DNA of 64,000 nt from Circinella umbellata (taxonomy: Eukaryota > Mucoromycota > Mucoromycetes > Mucorales > Lichtheimiaceae). Below the pieces are notes generated by a model. It made no database searches, was not told where the DNA came from, and was given only the letters and a program-made list of their open reading frames with translations. Each line of letters opens with the position of its first letter. Within the stretch, counting starts at the first letter, position 1. The stretch lies in contig JAIWNF010000006.1 of assembly GCA_025093555.1 (NCBI GenBank), positions 1 through 64,000 on the forward strand, read 5' to 3'. The position numbers and the translations under genes are program-made. This document shows, piece by piece, positions 37,996 through 49,389 of the stretch.

Positions 37996-40306
37996 ATGGT
38001 GTACATAGCAAATAGTTTACTGACAATGGGAAAAGACCATGTCAAAGTACAGAAAATAACCATGATTTCCATGGCAACAAGTCTTATATTATACGGTCTA
38101 TATAACATCACCATGACTTTTAAAAACAAAAAATCAACTCACCCCGAAGAAAAGTCTCTTCAACTAAAACAGATCCCATCTCCAAGTGGTGCATTGCCAT
38201 ATTTTGGTAATCAAAATAGAAGTCTTCTTTCTTATTGATAAAACATGAGCCTAAATGAATACATTTTTATTGCTTATTAACAGAATATAATATCAAAATA
38301 TATAGGCCATTTATTCCAAATCCCTGGTAGCTTGCCTGCTCTCAAGTTCGATGAATGGCACAAGAAATATGGTAACTATAACGTTAATACTGATATGATA
38401 ATGGTTATCGGCAGCATAACACTCCATTTACTAAAATCTGTAAACGGTATTAAATAGGACCGCTTATTCAAATCAAAATGGGTGTTAAACAGTGGATTAT
38501 TATCGGGGACCGTCACATTGCAAACGATATTCTTAAAGTCAAAGGTGCGGCAACATCAGGTCGTCCGTATCATTTTTATTTATCAAATTATCATACCCTT
38601 AATCAAAGGTAAATATATTATAAAAGTATATAATAATCAGCTGTTTTATATAATCACCGTTGCCATTTACTATTGATCCTAATAATAAAAGGAATAAAAT
38701 GATATTATAGAGGACCTGTATTTACGAATCCAGATAAACGATGGAAAAGAAGTCGAGCAGCAGGTATCAAATATATCAACAGTAAATTAAAGAAAAAAAA
38801 ACACTTGTTATACTAAACTGTGTTGTTAACAATAGCCCAGGTAATTCTTGGATCTAAGGGAGTGGATCAAAATATGAATATAATTGAGTCAGAAGCTGCC
38901 CGAATAACAAGATTGCTGATGGAAGGGACTGTCAAGGATGGTAAAGTACATACTGTAAAATATATGCAGCTTGCACCTCTCAATGTCATTCTACAAATGT
39001 GCTTTGGAAAGTATGCAGAGTCATTAGATGATCCGTTGTTTACAGACTTGGTGGAAACAATTAATTCTACTGTGAAATGGGGTGCACCTAGACAGGACAT
39101 GAGCAGTTTTTTACCGGCATTTTCAAAGATTTTCGAACTGTTCATGGGCAACGAAAAAGAAATGAAGCATTTTACTTATAAAAAACGCAATCCATTATTT
39201 CGGCGGTTAATTCAGGAAGCTCTGGAAAGTGACACTCCTTGTTATGCAAAAGTTATCCACGATAACAAAGAAGAAAATGAGTTTGAAGATGAGGATATTA
39301 TTGTGTTTATGTGTATGTAAAATTACTTGTGTACTGTTAGAACATATTTAAAAAATGACGAGCAACTAATTATCATTGATGAAAAACAATGGTATTATAA
39401 AACAGCTGACTGCGTTAATGCTGGCACTGATCCAACTGCCGTGACGCTTTCTTGGGCATTTGTAATTCTATCCCATTATCCAGACGTACAACAAAAACTT
39501 CGCAATGAAGTAGATGCATTTATCATCCAACATAAGCGTCTTCCTCAATATAGTGAAAGAGATAACTTTCCTTACCTAATATCTGTTCAAAAGGAATGTA
39601 TGCGATACAGGTCAGCCAAGCATTTGGCTTTGCCACATGAAGCCACTAAAGACTGTGAGTAGTTGATATATGTCGTGCATTTCTGTTTAATATTTACTGT
39701 TTGGCTTCAATTTTCTTTATGTTTTATAGTTGAATATCAAGGATATCTTATACCCAAGGGTACAGTGATTTTACCAAATACATATACCTTGTGTCGTAGT
39801 ACAGAGTTTTATGATAAACCTGAAGAGTTTATACCAGACCGTTATATTAATGATTTATCACCTTATTCTGTTTCCGTCAATGCTAATATCGAGATACGAG
39901 ACCAATATACGTTTGGTTGGGGAAGGTAACGGTGATATATTTTTCATCTCGTATTGGAAAAAGAAATTAGTATATTACTAGTGTCTGTTACTTTTCTATC
40001 CATACTAATTACTTCATATAGACGCATGTGCCCGGGTGTACATCTAGTAAGTAATTTTGAATTAGCTTTGGTCTAGATATGCATTATATCAGGTCGCATA
40101 AACTTAGATATTTAACTTTATAGGTGGACGTTGAATTTTTTAATATTTGGGTCCATATTTTTGCCACTGCTGTAATCGCGCCGTCATTGGACAAAGAAGG
40201 AAAGCCTCACTATGTGAATTTAAACACATGTCACGATGTAGGAATTCTTGTTGCCCCCGAAAATCCTTACCTCCAATTTCTTAAGCGTTCCGATAGTCTC
40301 CTTTAA
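37996..40306 (+). CDS. Cytochrome P450
   Basis: Nine exons (37996-38206, 38306-38371, 38458-38608, 38711-38763, 38836-39312, 39406-39654, 39730-39925, 40022-40046, 40124-40306) give 536 residues. An N-terminal hydrophobic anchor (MISMATSLILYGLY) and Pro-rich hinge (IPSPSGALPYFG) suggest the ER membrane. Core motifs are the C-helix WKRSR (Trp154), I-helix NAGTDPTAVTLSW (residues 324-336), the ExxR pair Glu383/Arg386, and the heme loop FGWGRRMCPG with Cys471. In the I-helix, Pro-Thr follows the Asp where Thr-Thr is usual. Exon 8 is only 25 nt and codes for the Cys ligand. Substrate and CYP family cannot be assigned; a partner in modification of a specialised metabolite is plausible from the neighbours. 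Confidence 0.93.
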
Positions 40307-41199
40307 AAAAAAAGCATATGTAATTATCAATTAGTATCTTATTTATGATTAATAACAATCATCTGATCCATGAAATGATTGTTAAGATACGTAAACATTT
40401 TATGATATTTTAATAATGACCACAGTCAACATAATTTTTACTTTTATCCCCTCCTTACATGATGTCTCTGTAGCATAGTATTAATAAACCAAAAAAAAAA
40501 AAGAAGTGCTGGATAATAACTATATACCACTTGATAGGTTTATTATTGGCAACAAATACTCACGCTTTTCCCTATTATTTATCATTCGTTCTAGACGAGC
40601 ATTTAATCACAGGAACATGTTCACAGTAAAAAAAATTTAGACACTTATGAAATAATAGACTTTTTTGCTATCCTAAACTTTGCTGATTGTGCATGTTCAG
40701 CTAACTTATTTTGTGATAAAATAGTTGGTTACAGAGACAATGCTTAATGCAAGACAAATACTTGTGTATTTGTATATACTATGTATCATGTTAATAAGCA
40801 TATTAAAAGTATCTATCGCAAGAAAAGTAAAGATTAATATATACATTGTTGCACAAGAATGCCAAACTAGCTACGATACATAAATTCTTTTAATTAATGA
40901 TTGTTGAACATAGCAGGTTTTTTTTTTTATTATTTATTACGAGGGTGGATCTTGTTTTAGTTTATTAAATTATTAATATAGACTACCTACTAGTGGACAT
41001 AATTGTGAATCCCCACATAAGTTATCTACTAAAAGTGAAATGCAACAACTTTGGAAAATTGTATATAAAGTGATATAGTCACGTACCTACGGATATTCTA
41101 TCTACTTTTTTTATGCCCCTCCTTGGTGTCATTAATTTTAGCTCTTGCCCTTTATTTTTGTTGTTGTTAATTTTTTTGTTTCTAATAGTGAAGAAAAAA
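40307..41199. other. AT-rich intergenic region
   Basis: No gene supported. The sequence has many stops in all frames and poly-A/T runs near 40490 and 40919. Confidence 0.45.
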
Positions 41200-41740
41200 T
41201 CATGCTTATTCGACTTCCAGACCCAAAGAGCACTTGTGCCTATAGCTGAAGTATGGGTGAAATATATATAAAGATAAGTCCGATGTCGAAACAAAAAATG
41301 CAAGAGTATTCAAAGTTAATTTACATCAAGATCTTGGACAAGAAGTTGAACGTGATATACGATTCGAAAGAAAAGTTGTCATATACTTTGGAGACAAGTT
41401 AGTCTACGAAGCTGATTCTCTGGTTTCAGTCAAAGATTATAAGACATTGGGTTTACTTGCAAAGCATGAATTTGGTTTGGGTCAAAATATGGGTAAGATA
41501 AATTATATTATATTGATCGCATGTTTCCTTTTTTTTCTAACGCACAGTATCATTAAACAAAGATTTTGTTTCTAGTGGTTCAAACACACAGCAAAATTTG
41601 CATTATTGTCGGTTGGTCGTCATGGGACAGAGCCGAAATAAAGTTTTTGGAACGATTATACATTGAATGCACCTGGTGTTGTGGATTATTATATCCGTGA
41701 AACCTTTGTACGTAGGTGGATTATTTGATGATTCTTTTAA
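41200..41740 (+). pseudogene. Chorismate-lyase-like/DUF98-type pseudogene
   Basis: A readable protein spans two exon-like parts. The first runs through FDFQTQRALVPIAEVWVKYI, a frame change near 41268, then QEVERDIRFERKVVIYFGDK, LVYEADSLVSV and LLAKHEFGLGQNMG. After an intron ending near 41574 comes WFKHTAKFALLSVGRHGTEP, a stop at 41639-41641, then YTLNAPGVVDYYIRETFVRR. The alternation of an Arg-rich beta pattern, A.S.V, GLGQ and SVGR resembles the chorismate lyase-like fold by my recollection, so the family is tentative. The stop and frame change mark it as broken. The remaining 41741-42169 has no gene. Confidence 0.4.
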
Positions 41741-42169
41741 TGCTTATAATAACAGTCTCAATACTAATAATACTATCAGTAATAATGTCAATACTATAGT
41801 GAGGCAAGACAAGAAACCCTTTGGTATTATCCAGATTATTACCTATTATAGTAACTGATGCCTTTTTTTTGGTCATTTTTTGGTGCATTAGTAATTATTT
41901 ATTAGCATTCTTAATTACGTATATAAAATAAAATGTTTCATTATTTTGTTATCATGGCACTTGAAAAAAAAGTATAAATTTTTTCTTTTTTTATTTTTTT
42001 GCTCTACGGAATTGGATAACTGTATATGTATTGTTTTGAACAAGCGACATACGTATGAGAGGGATATACTAAAATATTTGCTGCATATCCAGTTTAGTTT
42101 GTTTGAATAAGGTTTAGTAAGCTTGCATATAAATAATAATGTAAACATCTAATGTTGCATTTTTATTTC

Positions 42170-44368
42170 TTAAGTATCTTTATTTTCATGCACCGCAAGA
42201 TTTGAGACAGAATCATATAACTGTTCTATCTCGTGACGAAACATATCTATTGCTTTTCTACGCATAACAGCTTTCTTGCGAGTTGTTGGTAATTGTTTGT
42301 CTGAGGGTAATATATACACCATATCAGGCACCATAATTCTGGCAGTAGTTGTAGCGTTCTTGTTTACCTGATGAACTGCTTGATATACTAAAATACAAAA
42401 CATTGTCATTTTATCAAAACTAGGCGTCTGTGTCATACATATGCATATTTTGCATAATTATGTTAATTGTACCTTTAGACGTAATCTCTACAGGAGAACA
42501 TTCAATTGATTTATCCAAGTGAAGTTCAACCAATACAGCAACAGTTTCACGATTGTCACCAATAATGATACAATTTTTAACTATATCTTCATTGCATATT
42601 TCTTTTTCCATGGGTGTTGGAAACACTTTTTCACCACTTAATCTATAAATAGAATCATTATCAATACTACATACTATGATTTTTCGTTATTTCTATTCCC
42701 AATACTACCTACATGTTAATAGAGTCATCTACTCTGCCAACATATGTCCAAGTATCATGTTTTTCTGGCTCTTTAAAAAACAAATCTTTTGTAGTATATT
42801 TGCCATCAGGTTGATTACTTAAACCGGGAGCAAGAGAAGGAAAAGTTTCATTTAAAATAAGCTGATAAATATTTTTTTGATTATCAAATGGTTCAAAAGT
42901 CGCATGACGCATAAATTCACTTGTAGGACAGATGCTGTACCAGTATTTGTTGTTATCCTTGGAAACATTGGATAAAGCAAGAATCGAGGTTTCTATATTA
43001 TAAACGTTTTTCTTTTTAGATCAATCAAGAACTACCTATAGAATTTTTCTCACTTTTTTTCTTTCTTTCTTTCTTTTTTTTTTTTTTTTTTTTTTTTTAC
43101 CTGATGTTCCATATTGGTTTTGTACATTTAAACCTTTTGATCGTAAAAAGTCTCCAACAGATCTTCTAAGTGGTGCTCCATAAGATAAGCAAAATTTCAT
43201 GCGCTGGAATGTTTGCAACATTGTTTCTTCTTGTTGATATGTACTTTCGCCAAAAGTTGGCGAGTTGTTTTCATCTTGCTTCTTTAAATATTCAGCCAAA
43301 TGTTCAAGAGCAATGGGTGAAGATATCATAAGTGTTGCTTTATATTTCTCTGCAATGTAAAGTAAGTCATAAGATTTGATATTACAATGATCAAATACTA
43401 AGATACTTGAGCCCATCAGCGAAGTAACTATTAAAAAGACTAAAGGGTAATTCAACGTTAATATGGGCTAGGGCATCTTTTTTTTCGAAAAAAAAAAGAG
43501 TAATAAAATATTATTATGTTGATGTATTCTCACTTTGACTAGGTCCTTGAATCGTGGCAGTGGGTAATACCAACACATCTTCATTATCCATAGTTAGATC
43601 GGGGGAATTGGCTTGTTGAATCGAGTTCATTAATGTCTCCTTTATTGCGTATAAGACTGATCGAGCATCTCGTGGAACAATCTTAGGAAGTCCAGTTGAG
43701 CCAGAAGTATGCATATAAAACGCAGTATCTTTTGGGCCAAGTTCATACTTTTCACATTGTCGTCGTCAGGAAGATGAGCAAACATTGTTATCATTGCTGG
43801 TGGAATTTCCACACAATGATCTATTCACAGGTAGATTATTATTACTATTAGAAGCGACTGTTGTATTGATCAAATATTTGTCTATGTCGAGTTCGTTCCA
43901 AAATTGGATGTCGTTGGAGACTGATGGTATGCCATCGATACACTTTTGTACTTTTTCATAGTACTTTTCGGAAGCAATTATATAGTTCGTGTTTGTGCCT
44001 TCAATAAAATGAGCGATAACAGCTTCCGTTTTGTTCATTGATAAAGAGAAGAACGCCAGTTCAAGTTTAATTACGGTTAAGAATGTAATTATACAGCGTA
44101 TTGGGTTCTCACTAAAGATAGTAACCGTGGATTGTTTTTGTTGGTGTGGATCGCCGCCAGATTGGTCGATCATGATTCTCCAATGACTTGCAAGTTGGGT
44201 AGTAATTTTATCCGCTTGTCCATATGTCAATGTCTTGAATTCATTTTCGCTGTTGGGTATTTGATAACGAACAAACAATTTATCATGATGATTGTTTACT
44301 GCAGTTTCAAATACGTGTAAAAGTGATTTATAATCGGTGTAGTTAAGATTGGTTTCCGGAGTTATCAT
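42170..44368 (-). pseudogene. Adenylate-forming (AMP-binding) enzyme with disrupted frame
   Basis: Five exons (44368-43534, 43439-43101, 42992-42713, 42642-42473, 42387-42170) would give 613 codons in phase. An in-frame TGA at 43766-43768 is codon 201. Between about 43835 and 43745 the sensible protein (VEIPPAMITMFAHLPDDDNV) lies in another frame, before the original frame resumes as YELGPKDTAFYMHTSGSTG. This is a compensating pair of frameshifts. ANL-superfamily motifs are intact: A3 MHTSGSTGLPK (219-229), YGTSG (about 387-391), YVGRVDDSIN, GEKVFPTPME and A10-like LPTTRKKAVMRRKA (from 574). No carrier domain follows. Intact relatives adenylate a carboxylic acid; the substrate is unknown. Either a recent pseudogene or a sequencing error. 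Confidence 0.8.
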
Positions 44369-45421
44369 GGTAGCTAGATTTTCAAAGACTAAAGAATGAG
44401 AGAAGAGAAAACGGGGTAAACCCAAAATATATAAAGAAGTAAAAGTACTAATTAGCAGTGATCTGTGGGAAGATATTACTGCGTTACTCCCTTGGCGCTT
44501 TTTTTTGAGGGAGGGGGGCGTGGATGCTATTGTTACGTCCAGTTCGGATCGTAATTAATAAAATAAAAAGAAAATATATAAGAAATTCCGAGTAAAAGAC
44601 TCAATGAATAAGGAAAGTTATATCAATAACTTATTCAATAAAAAGAAAAAAAAATAAATAAAAGGGCGGTTTTTATAACCAGCAAATTCAACCGATCAAA
44701 ATAGTCGGGAAAAGAGTTTATTTCAATAAAAATTGAAAGAAAGTGAACTAATAGTTATTTTCTGTGAAAGGAATTATTTGATTATCTAACTCCTTAATTC
44801 GAATCGAGTTCCAGGTAAAATCGAATCAATGATAAAAAATAATTCTTATTGAATAGGGGTAAACTTGGTTATTACGGCTTGTAAAACGGTTGATATTTAT
44901 TTAGAAGAAAATAATGATAATGATAATGATGATAAAGAGATAATAATAATAATAAAGAAATGATATTGATTATATAAAGAGACGATACGGTTAATAAAAA
45001 AATAAAAAATAAAAGGGATGTAACACTACATTATTAACTAAATAAAAAAAACTAACTGTTACATTGTTTATATTTTGTAATTTAAATATTTTGTCAACTT
45101 AAGACTTCAAAATAGCGTAGAGTTTATGTATGAATGAAATGGGTCAAGAAACAACCTTCAATAAGTTGGTAATAAAGAGATTGTATAAGTTCACCCTTTT
45201 TGTGATCTATAAGACGTATTTTATACAATTGCAAAAAAAAAACAGACCTTACTATTACTAATAGAGTATATAAAGTTTCCAATATTTTAAGGATGCATAT
45301 AAAATAGGAATAAATCAATAATAATTAACAGTTCAGTTATCTTTTTATCTTGATTTTCTTTTTCTTTTCTCTCGCAGCAATGTTTACAATCTTCTGGTCG
45401 TAAAGTCCATAGAAATAAATT
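44369..45421. other. AT-rich intergenic region
   Basis: No gene. Simple-sequence stretches (AATAATGATAATGATAATGA-type at 44910-44960) dominate. The AMP-binding gene reads leftwards and the sulfotransferase relic rightwards from here, so it contains both 5' flanks. Confidence 0.5.
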
Positions 45422-46316
45422 ATGGCACCCCTTAAGATTATTGGCGCCGGAATAGAAAAAACAGGCATATTTAATGTTCATATTTAGTTGGTTAAGAAAA
45501 AAAAAAAGAGATGTTTGTAAATATCTTATATAATATTATTCTTTGTATGAACAGGCACAGGTAGTTTATGTGATGCATTAGATACTCTTAGGTAAATATT
45601 TATTAAACAAATCTATATCCATTGATCATGTCTTAATTAAAGCAAGTGTACATATGTTTTCCGTAGATATAAGGCGCATCATATGAAATTATTCAACGAA
45701 GCGAGTGGATGTACAGAAAGATCTACAAAAACATATGATCATCCAGAAACACCCACAGGACGAGAGAGATTGGGATTATTTGTACGATGGATTTAATAAT
45801 GGTTTGAATTGACCAACATGTTTTTTTGTTGTACCTTTGATGAAAAAATATCCAGATTCAAAAGTACTATTAACAGTTCGAGACCCTGACAGTTGGTAAT
45901 TATATAAAATAAACTTGTATAATTACATGGATTGAATGAAGAATAATAGAATGATCACGAGAATAAGTAACTACATCTATATTTAGATTTAAGTCATTGA
46001 CAAATAATTTGTTCTTCGACCGACCGCAACATATGACTCAACAACCAAAGACACGTATGGGATGACATATTGTTTTAGATGGTGTTCATGAAAATAAAAG
46101 CATGTACAAGGATAAAGAAGGATAACAACCAAATTCCTTGAACATAATGAATGGATTAAAAAGATTGTACCCAAAGAGAAATTACTTGTATTAGGACTTG
46201 GTGAAGGATGGGGGCCACTTTGTCAATTTTTGAATAAACCTATTCCAGATATCGAGTATCCACACGTTAACACGACAGCTGATATGTTGGAGAGAATTGA
46301 AAACAAATATGGATAA
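45422..46316 (+). pseudogene. Second sulfotransferase-family gene, decayed
   Basis: Paralogue of the gene at 35958. The first 43 coding bases match it at 39 positions, including the first 20 in a row. The homologous order is kept: GTGSLCDALDTL, YKAHHMKLFNEAS, WDYLYDGFNNGLN, FVVPLMKKYPDSKVLLTVRD, then VLGLGEGWGPLCQFLN and TTADMLERIE. It is broken by loss of the first exon's donor region, a frame change near 45770, a stop at 45811-45813, and a scrambled middle part (45960-46130). In the P-loop, GMGRTG has become GIEKTG. Confidence 0.85.
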
Positions 46317-46559
46317 AGAAGTTCAACAAATAGGCATTCCCAAAAATTAATTTCATCCAGTTATTATTAATTAACGGGAGCAAATAAAATTATATCCAAA
46401 ATTGTATAGACACCAAAATAGAAAGGAATATTATATTTTATTTGTAACAAATAGAATAATAGAAGATAATGTGTGTGTGTGTGTATGTGTGATATATACA
46501 TTCAATCTATATAATTAACAAGAATAAGAAAAAAGAAATGTTAATAATAATAAAATAAT

Positions 46560-47250
46560 TTACAACTTGCGGTTTGTTCGAAGAGCTGATTCAACAGCAG
46601 CGGCAGCCCATTCTTCTGAGTGATGGAAACCTTCTTCAGTACTAGATCTTGCGATAGCTTGTTCGTCATTATAACAAGTCAATACACCAAAAATAACGGG
46701 TACACCCGTATCCAATTGTACACGCATAATACCGTGAGTGACAGCATCACAAATATATTCAAAATGTGCAGTTCCTCCTTTAATAACAATACCCAAGCAA
46801 ATCACAGCATCAAAAGGTCCTGTCTTTTTATTTGGTTTTTCCTTGTTAGCAAGTGCAGGTGATCCAAGTAAGTCACTTGCAGTAGCTGAAGCTTGAGCCT
46901 TGGACGCGTCAATTAATTGTTTGGCTGCCATAGGAAGTTCATAAGAACCAGAGACAGTATCCTAAATGCCCCATTTTCCATCTATTAGATTTATTTCTTC
47001 TCCAAAAAAAAAGAAAAAGAAAACAATGTACAATTTATATACATTTAACTAAAAAAAGAATACTATTTACCGTAAAGATGTTTTCGGGCAAAACACCATA
47101 CTTGTTAATCAAAGTTTCATAAACACTTTTATACATGTTTTCGACAAGAGCATAATTCCAACGGGTGTGAACGATGCAAATACGAAGGCCGGAACCATCA
47201 AGTTTTTGAGTGGGATCAGAAACACCTTTTTCAAAAGTTTTTTCACTCAT
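46560..47250 (-). CDS. RIB4: 6,7-dimethyl-8-ribityllumazine synthase
   Basis: Two exons (47250-47071, 46961-46560) encode 193 residues. Family marks: [55 protein letters not shown] with the catalytic-type His, and [20 protein letters not shown] short Ser/Lys-rich insert ([17 protein letters not shown]) precedes DAVICLG, as in several fungal forms. It joins 5-amino-6-ribitylamino-uracil with 3,4-dihydroxy-2-butanone 4-phosphate in the penultimate step of riboflavin synthesis, and is cytosolic. It is an intact housekeeping gene surrounded by decayed metabolic genes, so co-location is probably chance. Confidence 0.96.
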
Positions 47251-47754
47251 TTGTTTTATATTTTATATGTTTTTACTTTTTAAAAATTAAAGGGAAACAA
47301 AAAAAAAAGTAACTTTCCCCAAACGCGCTTGGTAATAAAATTAGTCATTTCGGATATTGTTTCACCAATCACCGACTTGTGTACGGAGATGTTTTTGATA
47401 TGTAAGCAAACACTATCCCCCCCCCACACTTTTGCTTATTCAATGTTTTGTCATCTATATTTTTTGAAGACAGTTAGTTGGTTTTTTAATTAAAATTAAA
47501 TTTTTAGTAGTATCAATTAGCATGATAATAAAAACAAATGGTTTGAGATGAATAAATATGTTAATTAACAATGTTGTCAATTATTGTATTATAGTAATAT
47601 AAAAATCGATACGTAAGACATATTACCCTTTTGTATTGAATATCAAAGTTATCCACTGGAAGTTCATTTCCATGTACTCTATAAATATGACGGCGAAAGA
47701 AGGAAATAATTTTTATTTACTTGTACGTAGTTAATGTGTATGTGTATGTGTATG
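47251..47754. other. Intergenic region upstream of lumazine synthase
   Basis: No gene. Contains a run of C bases at 47418-47425 and GTGTATGTGTATGT repeats near 47737. It holds the lumazine synthase promoter and the 3' end of the oxygenase relic. Confidence 0.45.
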
Positions 47755-49079
47755 TTAAGATAGTTTCGGAAGACGAAATGAATCATTCTTATTTCTTTCT
47801 GCCAGATAACCTTCTGATGTTAATATATGAGTTTTTACATTATCATTATTAAAATGCTCATTATTAGGAATAGGAATCAATGGACTAGGAGTATGTTCTA
47901 GTTTCGTTTTAGGTTGAGGTCTAACAAAGAAAACAGCGGATTATAATTAGTACCTTACAATTTAAGTATATTACTAACCTATAATAGCATTTTGTATAGG
48001 AGGGATATCAGTCCAAACACCACCAATATCCACTTGTAAACCTTCAATATCTTCTTATCTAACCAAAGTAATTGAGCCATGATCAGTATGAACAGGACAT
48101 ATCAATTGAGCTTCATTTTTTCTTCTTCTTTTTCTTCATTAATTTTCGGATAATGTAAAAGACGTATACGTGCTGTAACATTTGGTTCTTCATAACGATG
48201 GTGAAAACTAAAGTAAGCACTTGCGCGACGATCTTGATTTTAGGAATCTGATAAAAAATAATAATAATTGTTATGATGATTCTATCTCTACTTAAACTAA
48301 ACAACCTCTTATTTACTTTTAATGCACAAGCAGGCAAATCAAAAATCAACATAGCGGTTGCATGCATGTCCTATATACAGAATAAGAAGTTTGAGGTAAT
48401 GTTATTCATGTATTGTATTAATAAATAGGATAGGTAATTTACCTTGCAAAATGTATCAATTTCTTTTTTGTTTCTTTAAAAAAGGATCAGGTAAATCTTG
48501 ATTTTTAAAAGGTGGTAAAATATCAAAAGCTCTAAAGTAATTTTTATTATCAAATTAATAATGTATTATATAAATATTTAACAACATCAACAAATGAAAA
48601 TAAAAGCTATTACTCAGATTTACTAGTATCATAAACAATTGGTTTATCACCGTTCCTACGTATATATAAAAAAAGAATCAGTCGTTACAATGCTCATTAT
48701 AGTAAATACGTGCATTCGTTTGAGAATAATACAAACTTTTGTGAACCAAGACTTGAATACCCTCCAGCACATCTTAATTCTGTTTTTCCAAATAATATCT
48801 TTTTTTTTTCAATAGGTTCAGCAAAAAAGGTTTCACTCTATCAATTATTGATACGTAATAAGTTTTTACGGTTAATGTGTATATATGTTGTATACAGAAC
48901 TAATAAGATACCATTTCAAATACGTATATGTTCTACGTAATTGTGCTAAAGAAGGTTTAGAATAATAAGTGATACAAAAAAAACCCAATATTTCTTGATA
49001 CATCAAGGATTTGATTAGCAATATCTTCATATTTAGTTTCTAAGTTACCAAGATCAGTGACGAGAATTTTATTATTACA
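47755..49079 (-). pseudogene. 2-oxoglutarate/Fe(II) oxygenase (IPNS-like fold), decayed
   Basis: Exon-like pieces run leftwards. N-terminal ILVTDLGNLETKYEDIANQI and SRNIGFFLYH near 49000 resemble the start of isopenicillin-N-synthase-like enzymes. Next come FFAEPIEKKK and GYSSLG near 48780, then GDKPIVYDTSKSE, a frame change in an A6 run near 48480, and MHATAMLIFDLPACALK. The core follows: VTARIRLLHYPKINE, then CPVHTDHGSITLVR with the HxD iron-binding pair, a TAA stop at 48055-48057, EDIEGLQVDIGGVWTDIPPI, and a Pro-rich tail ending LPKLS. Intact relatives use Fe(II), O2 and 2-oxoglutarate to hydroxylate or desaturate small molecules. The stop and frameshifts make it a pseudogene. Confidence 0.75.
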
Positions 49080-49389
49080 TAATAGTCATTTTGCCTTTTT
49101 ATTATTATTATTATATTATAAAAGAATAAAAAGAGAAAAGAAAAGAGAATCCCCCGGGTTACCTCTTAACACCCGAGACTTATCAAGTATCTTAATGGCA
49201 GTGCTTCGGGGGAACTTATAGTTACACATCCACTTTAGGTTGAAGCTTATTAACTCCCCCTCCTTTTTGGATGTTGGTAGGAATGATATGTTAAAAAGTA
49301 ACCCATCCATCACTCTTTAATTTTTTACTTTTCAAAGCTTTACTAACATATAAAGTATGTCGTCATTAAAAAACAAATAAAAAAAATAA
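49080..49389. other. Intergenic region
   Basis: No supported gene. A more GC-rich patch (49150-49270) gives a minus-strand open frame of 65 codons without recognisable features. Confidence 0.4.

Noticed and set aside
49116..49313. Minus-strand open frame in a GC-richer patch
   Set aside because: No protein features; composition alone keeps it open.
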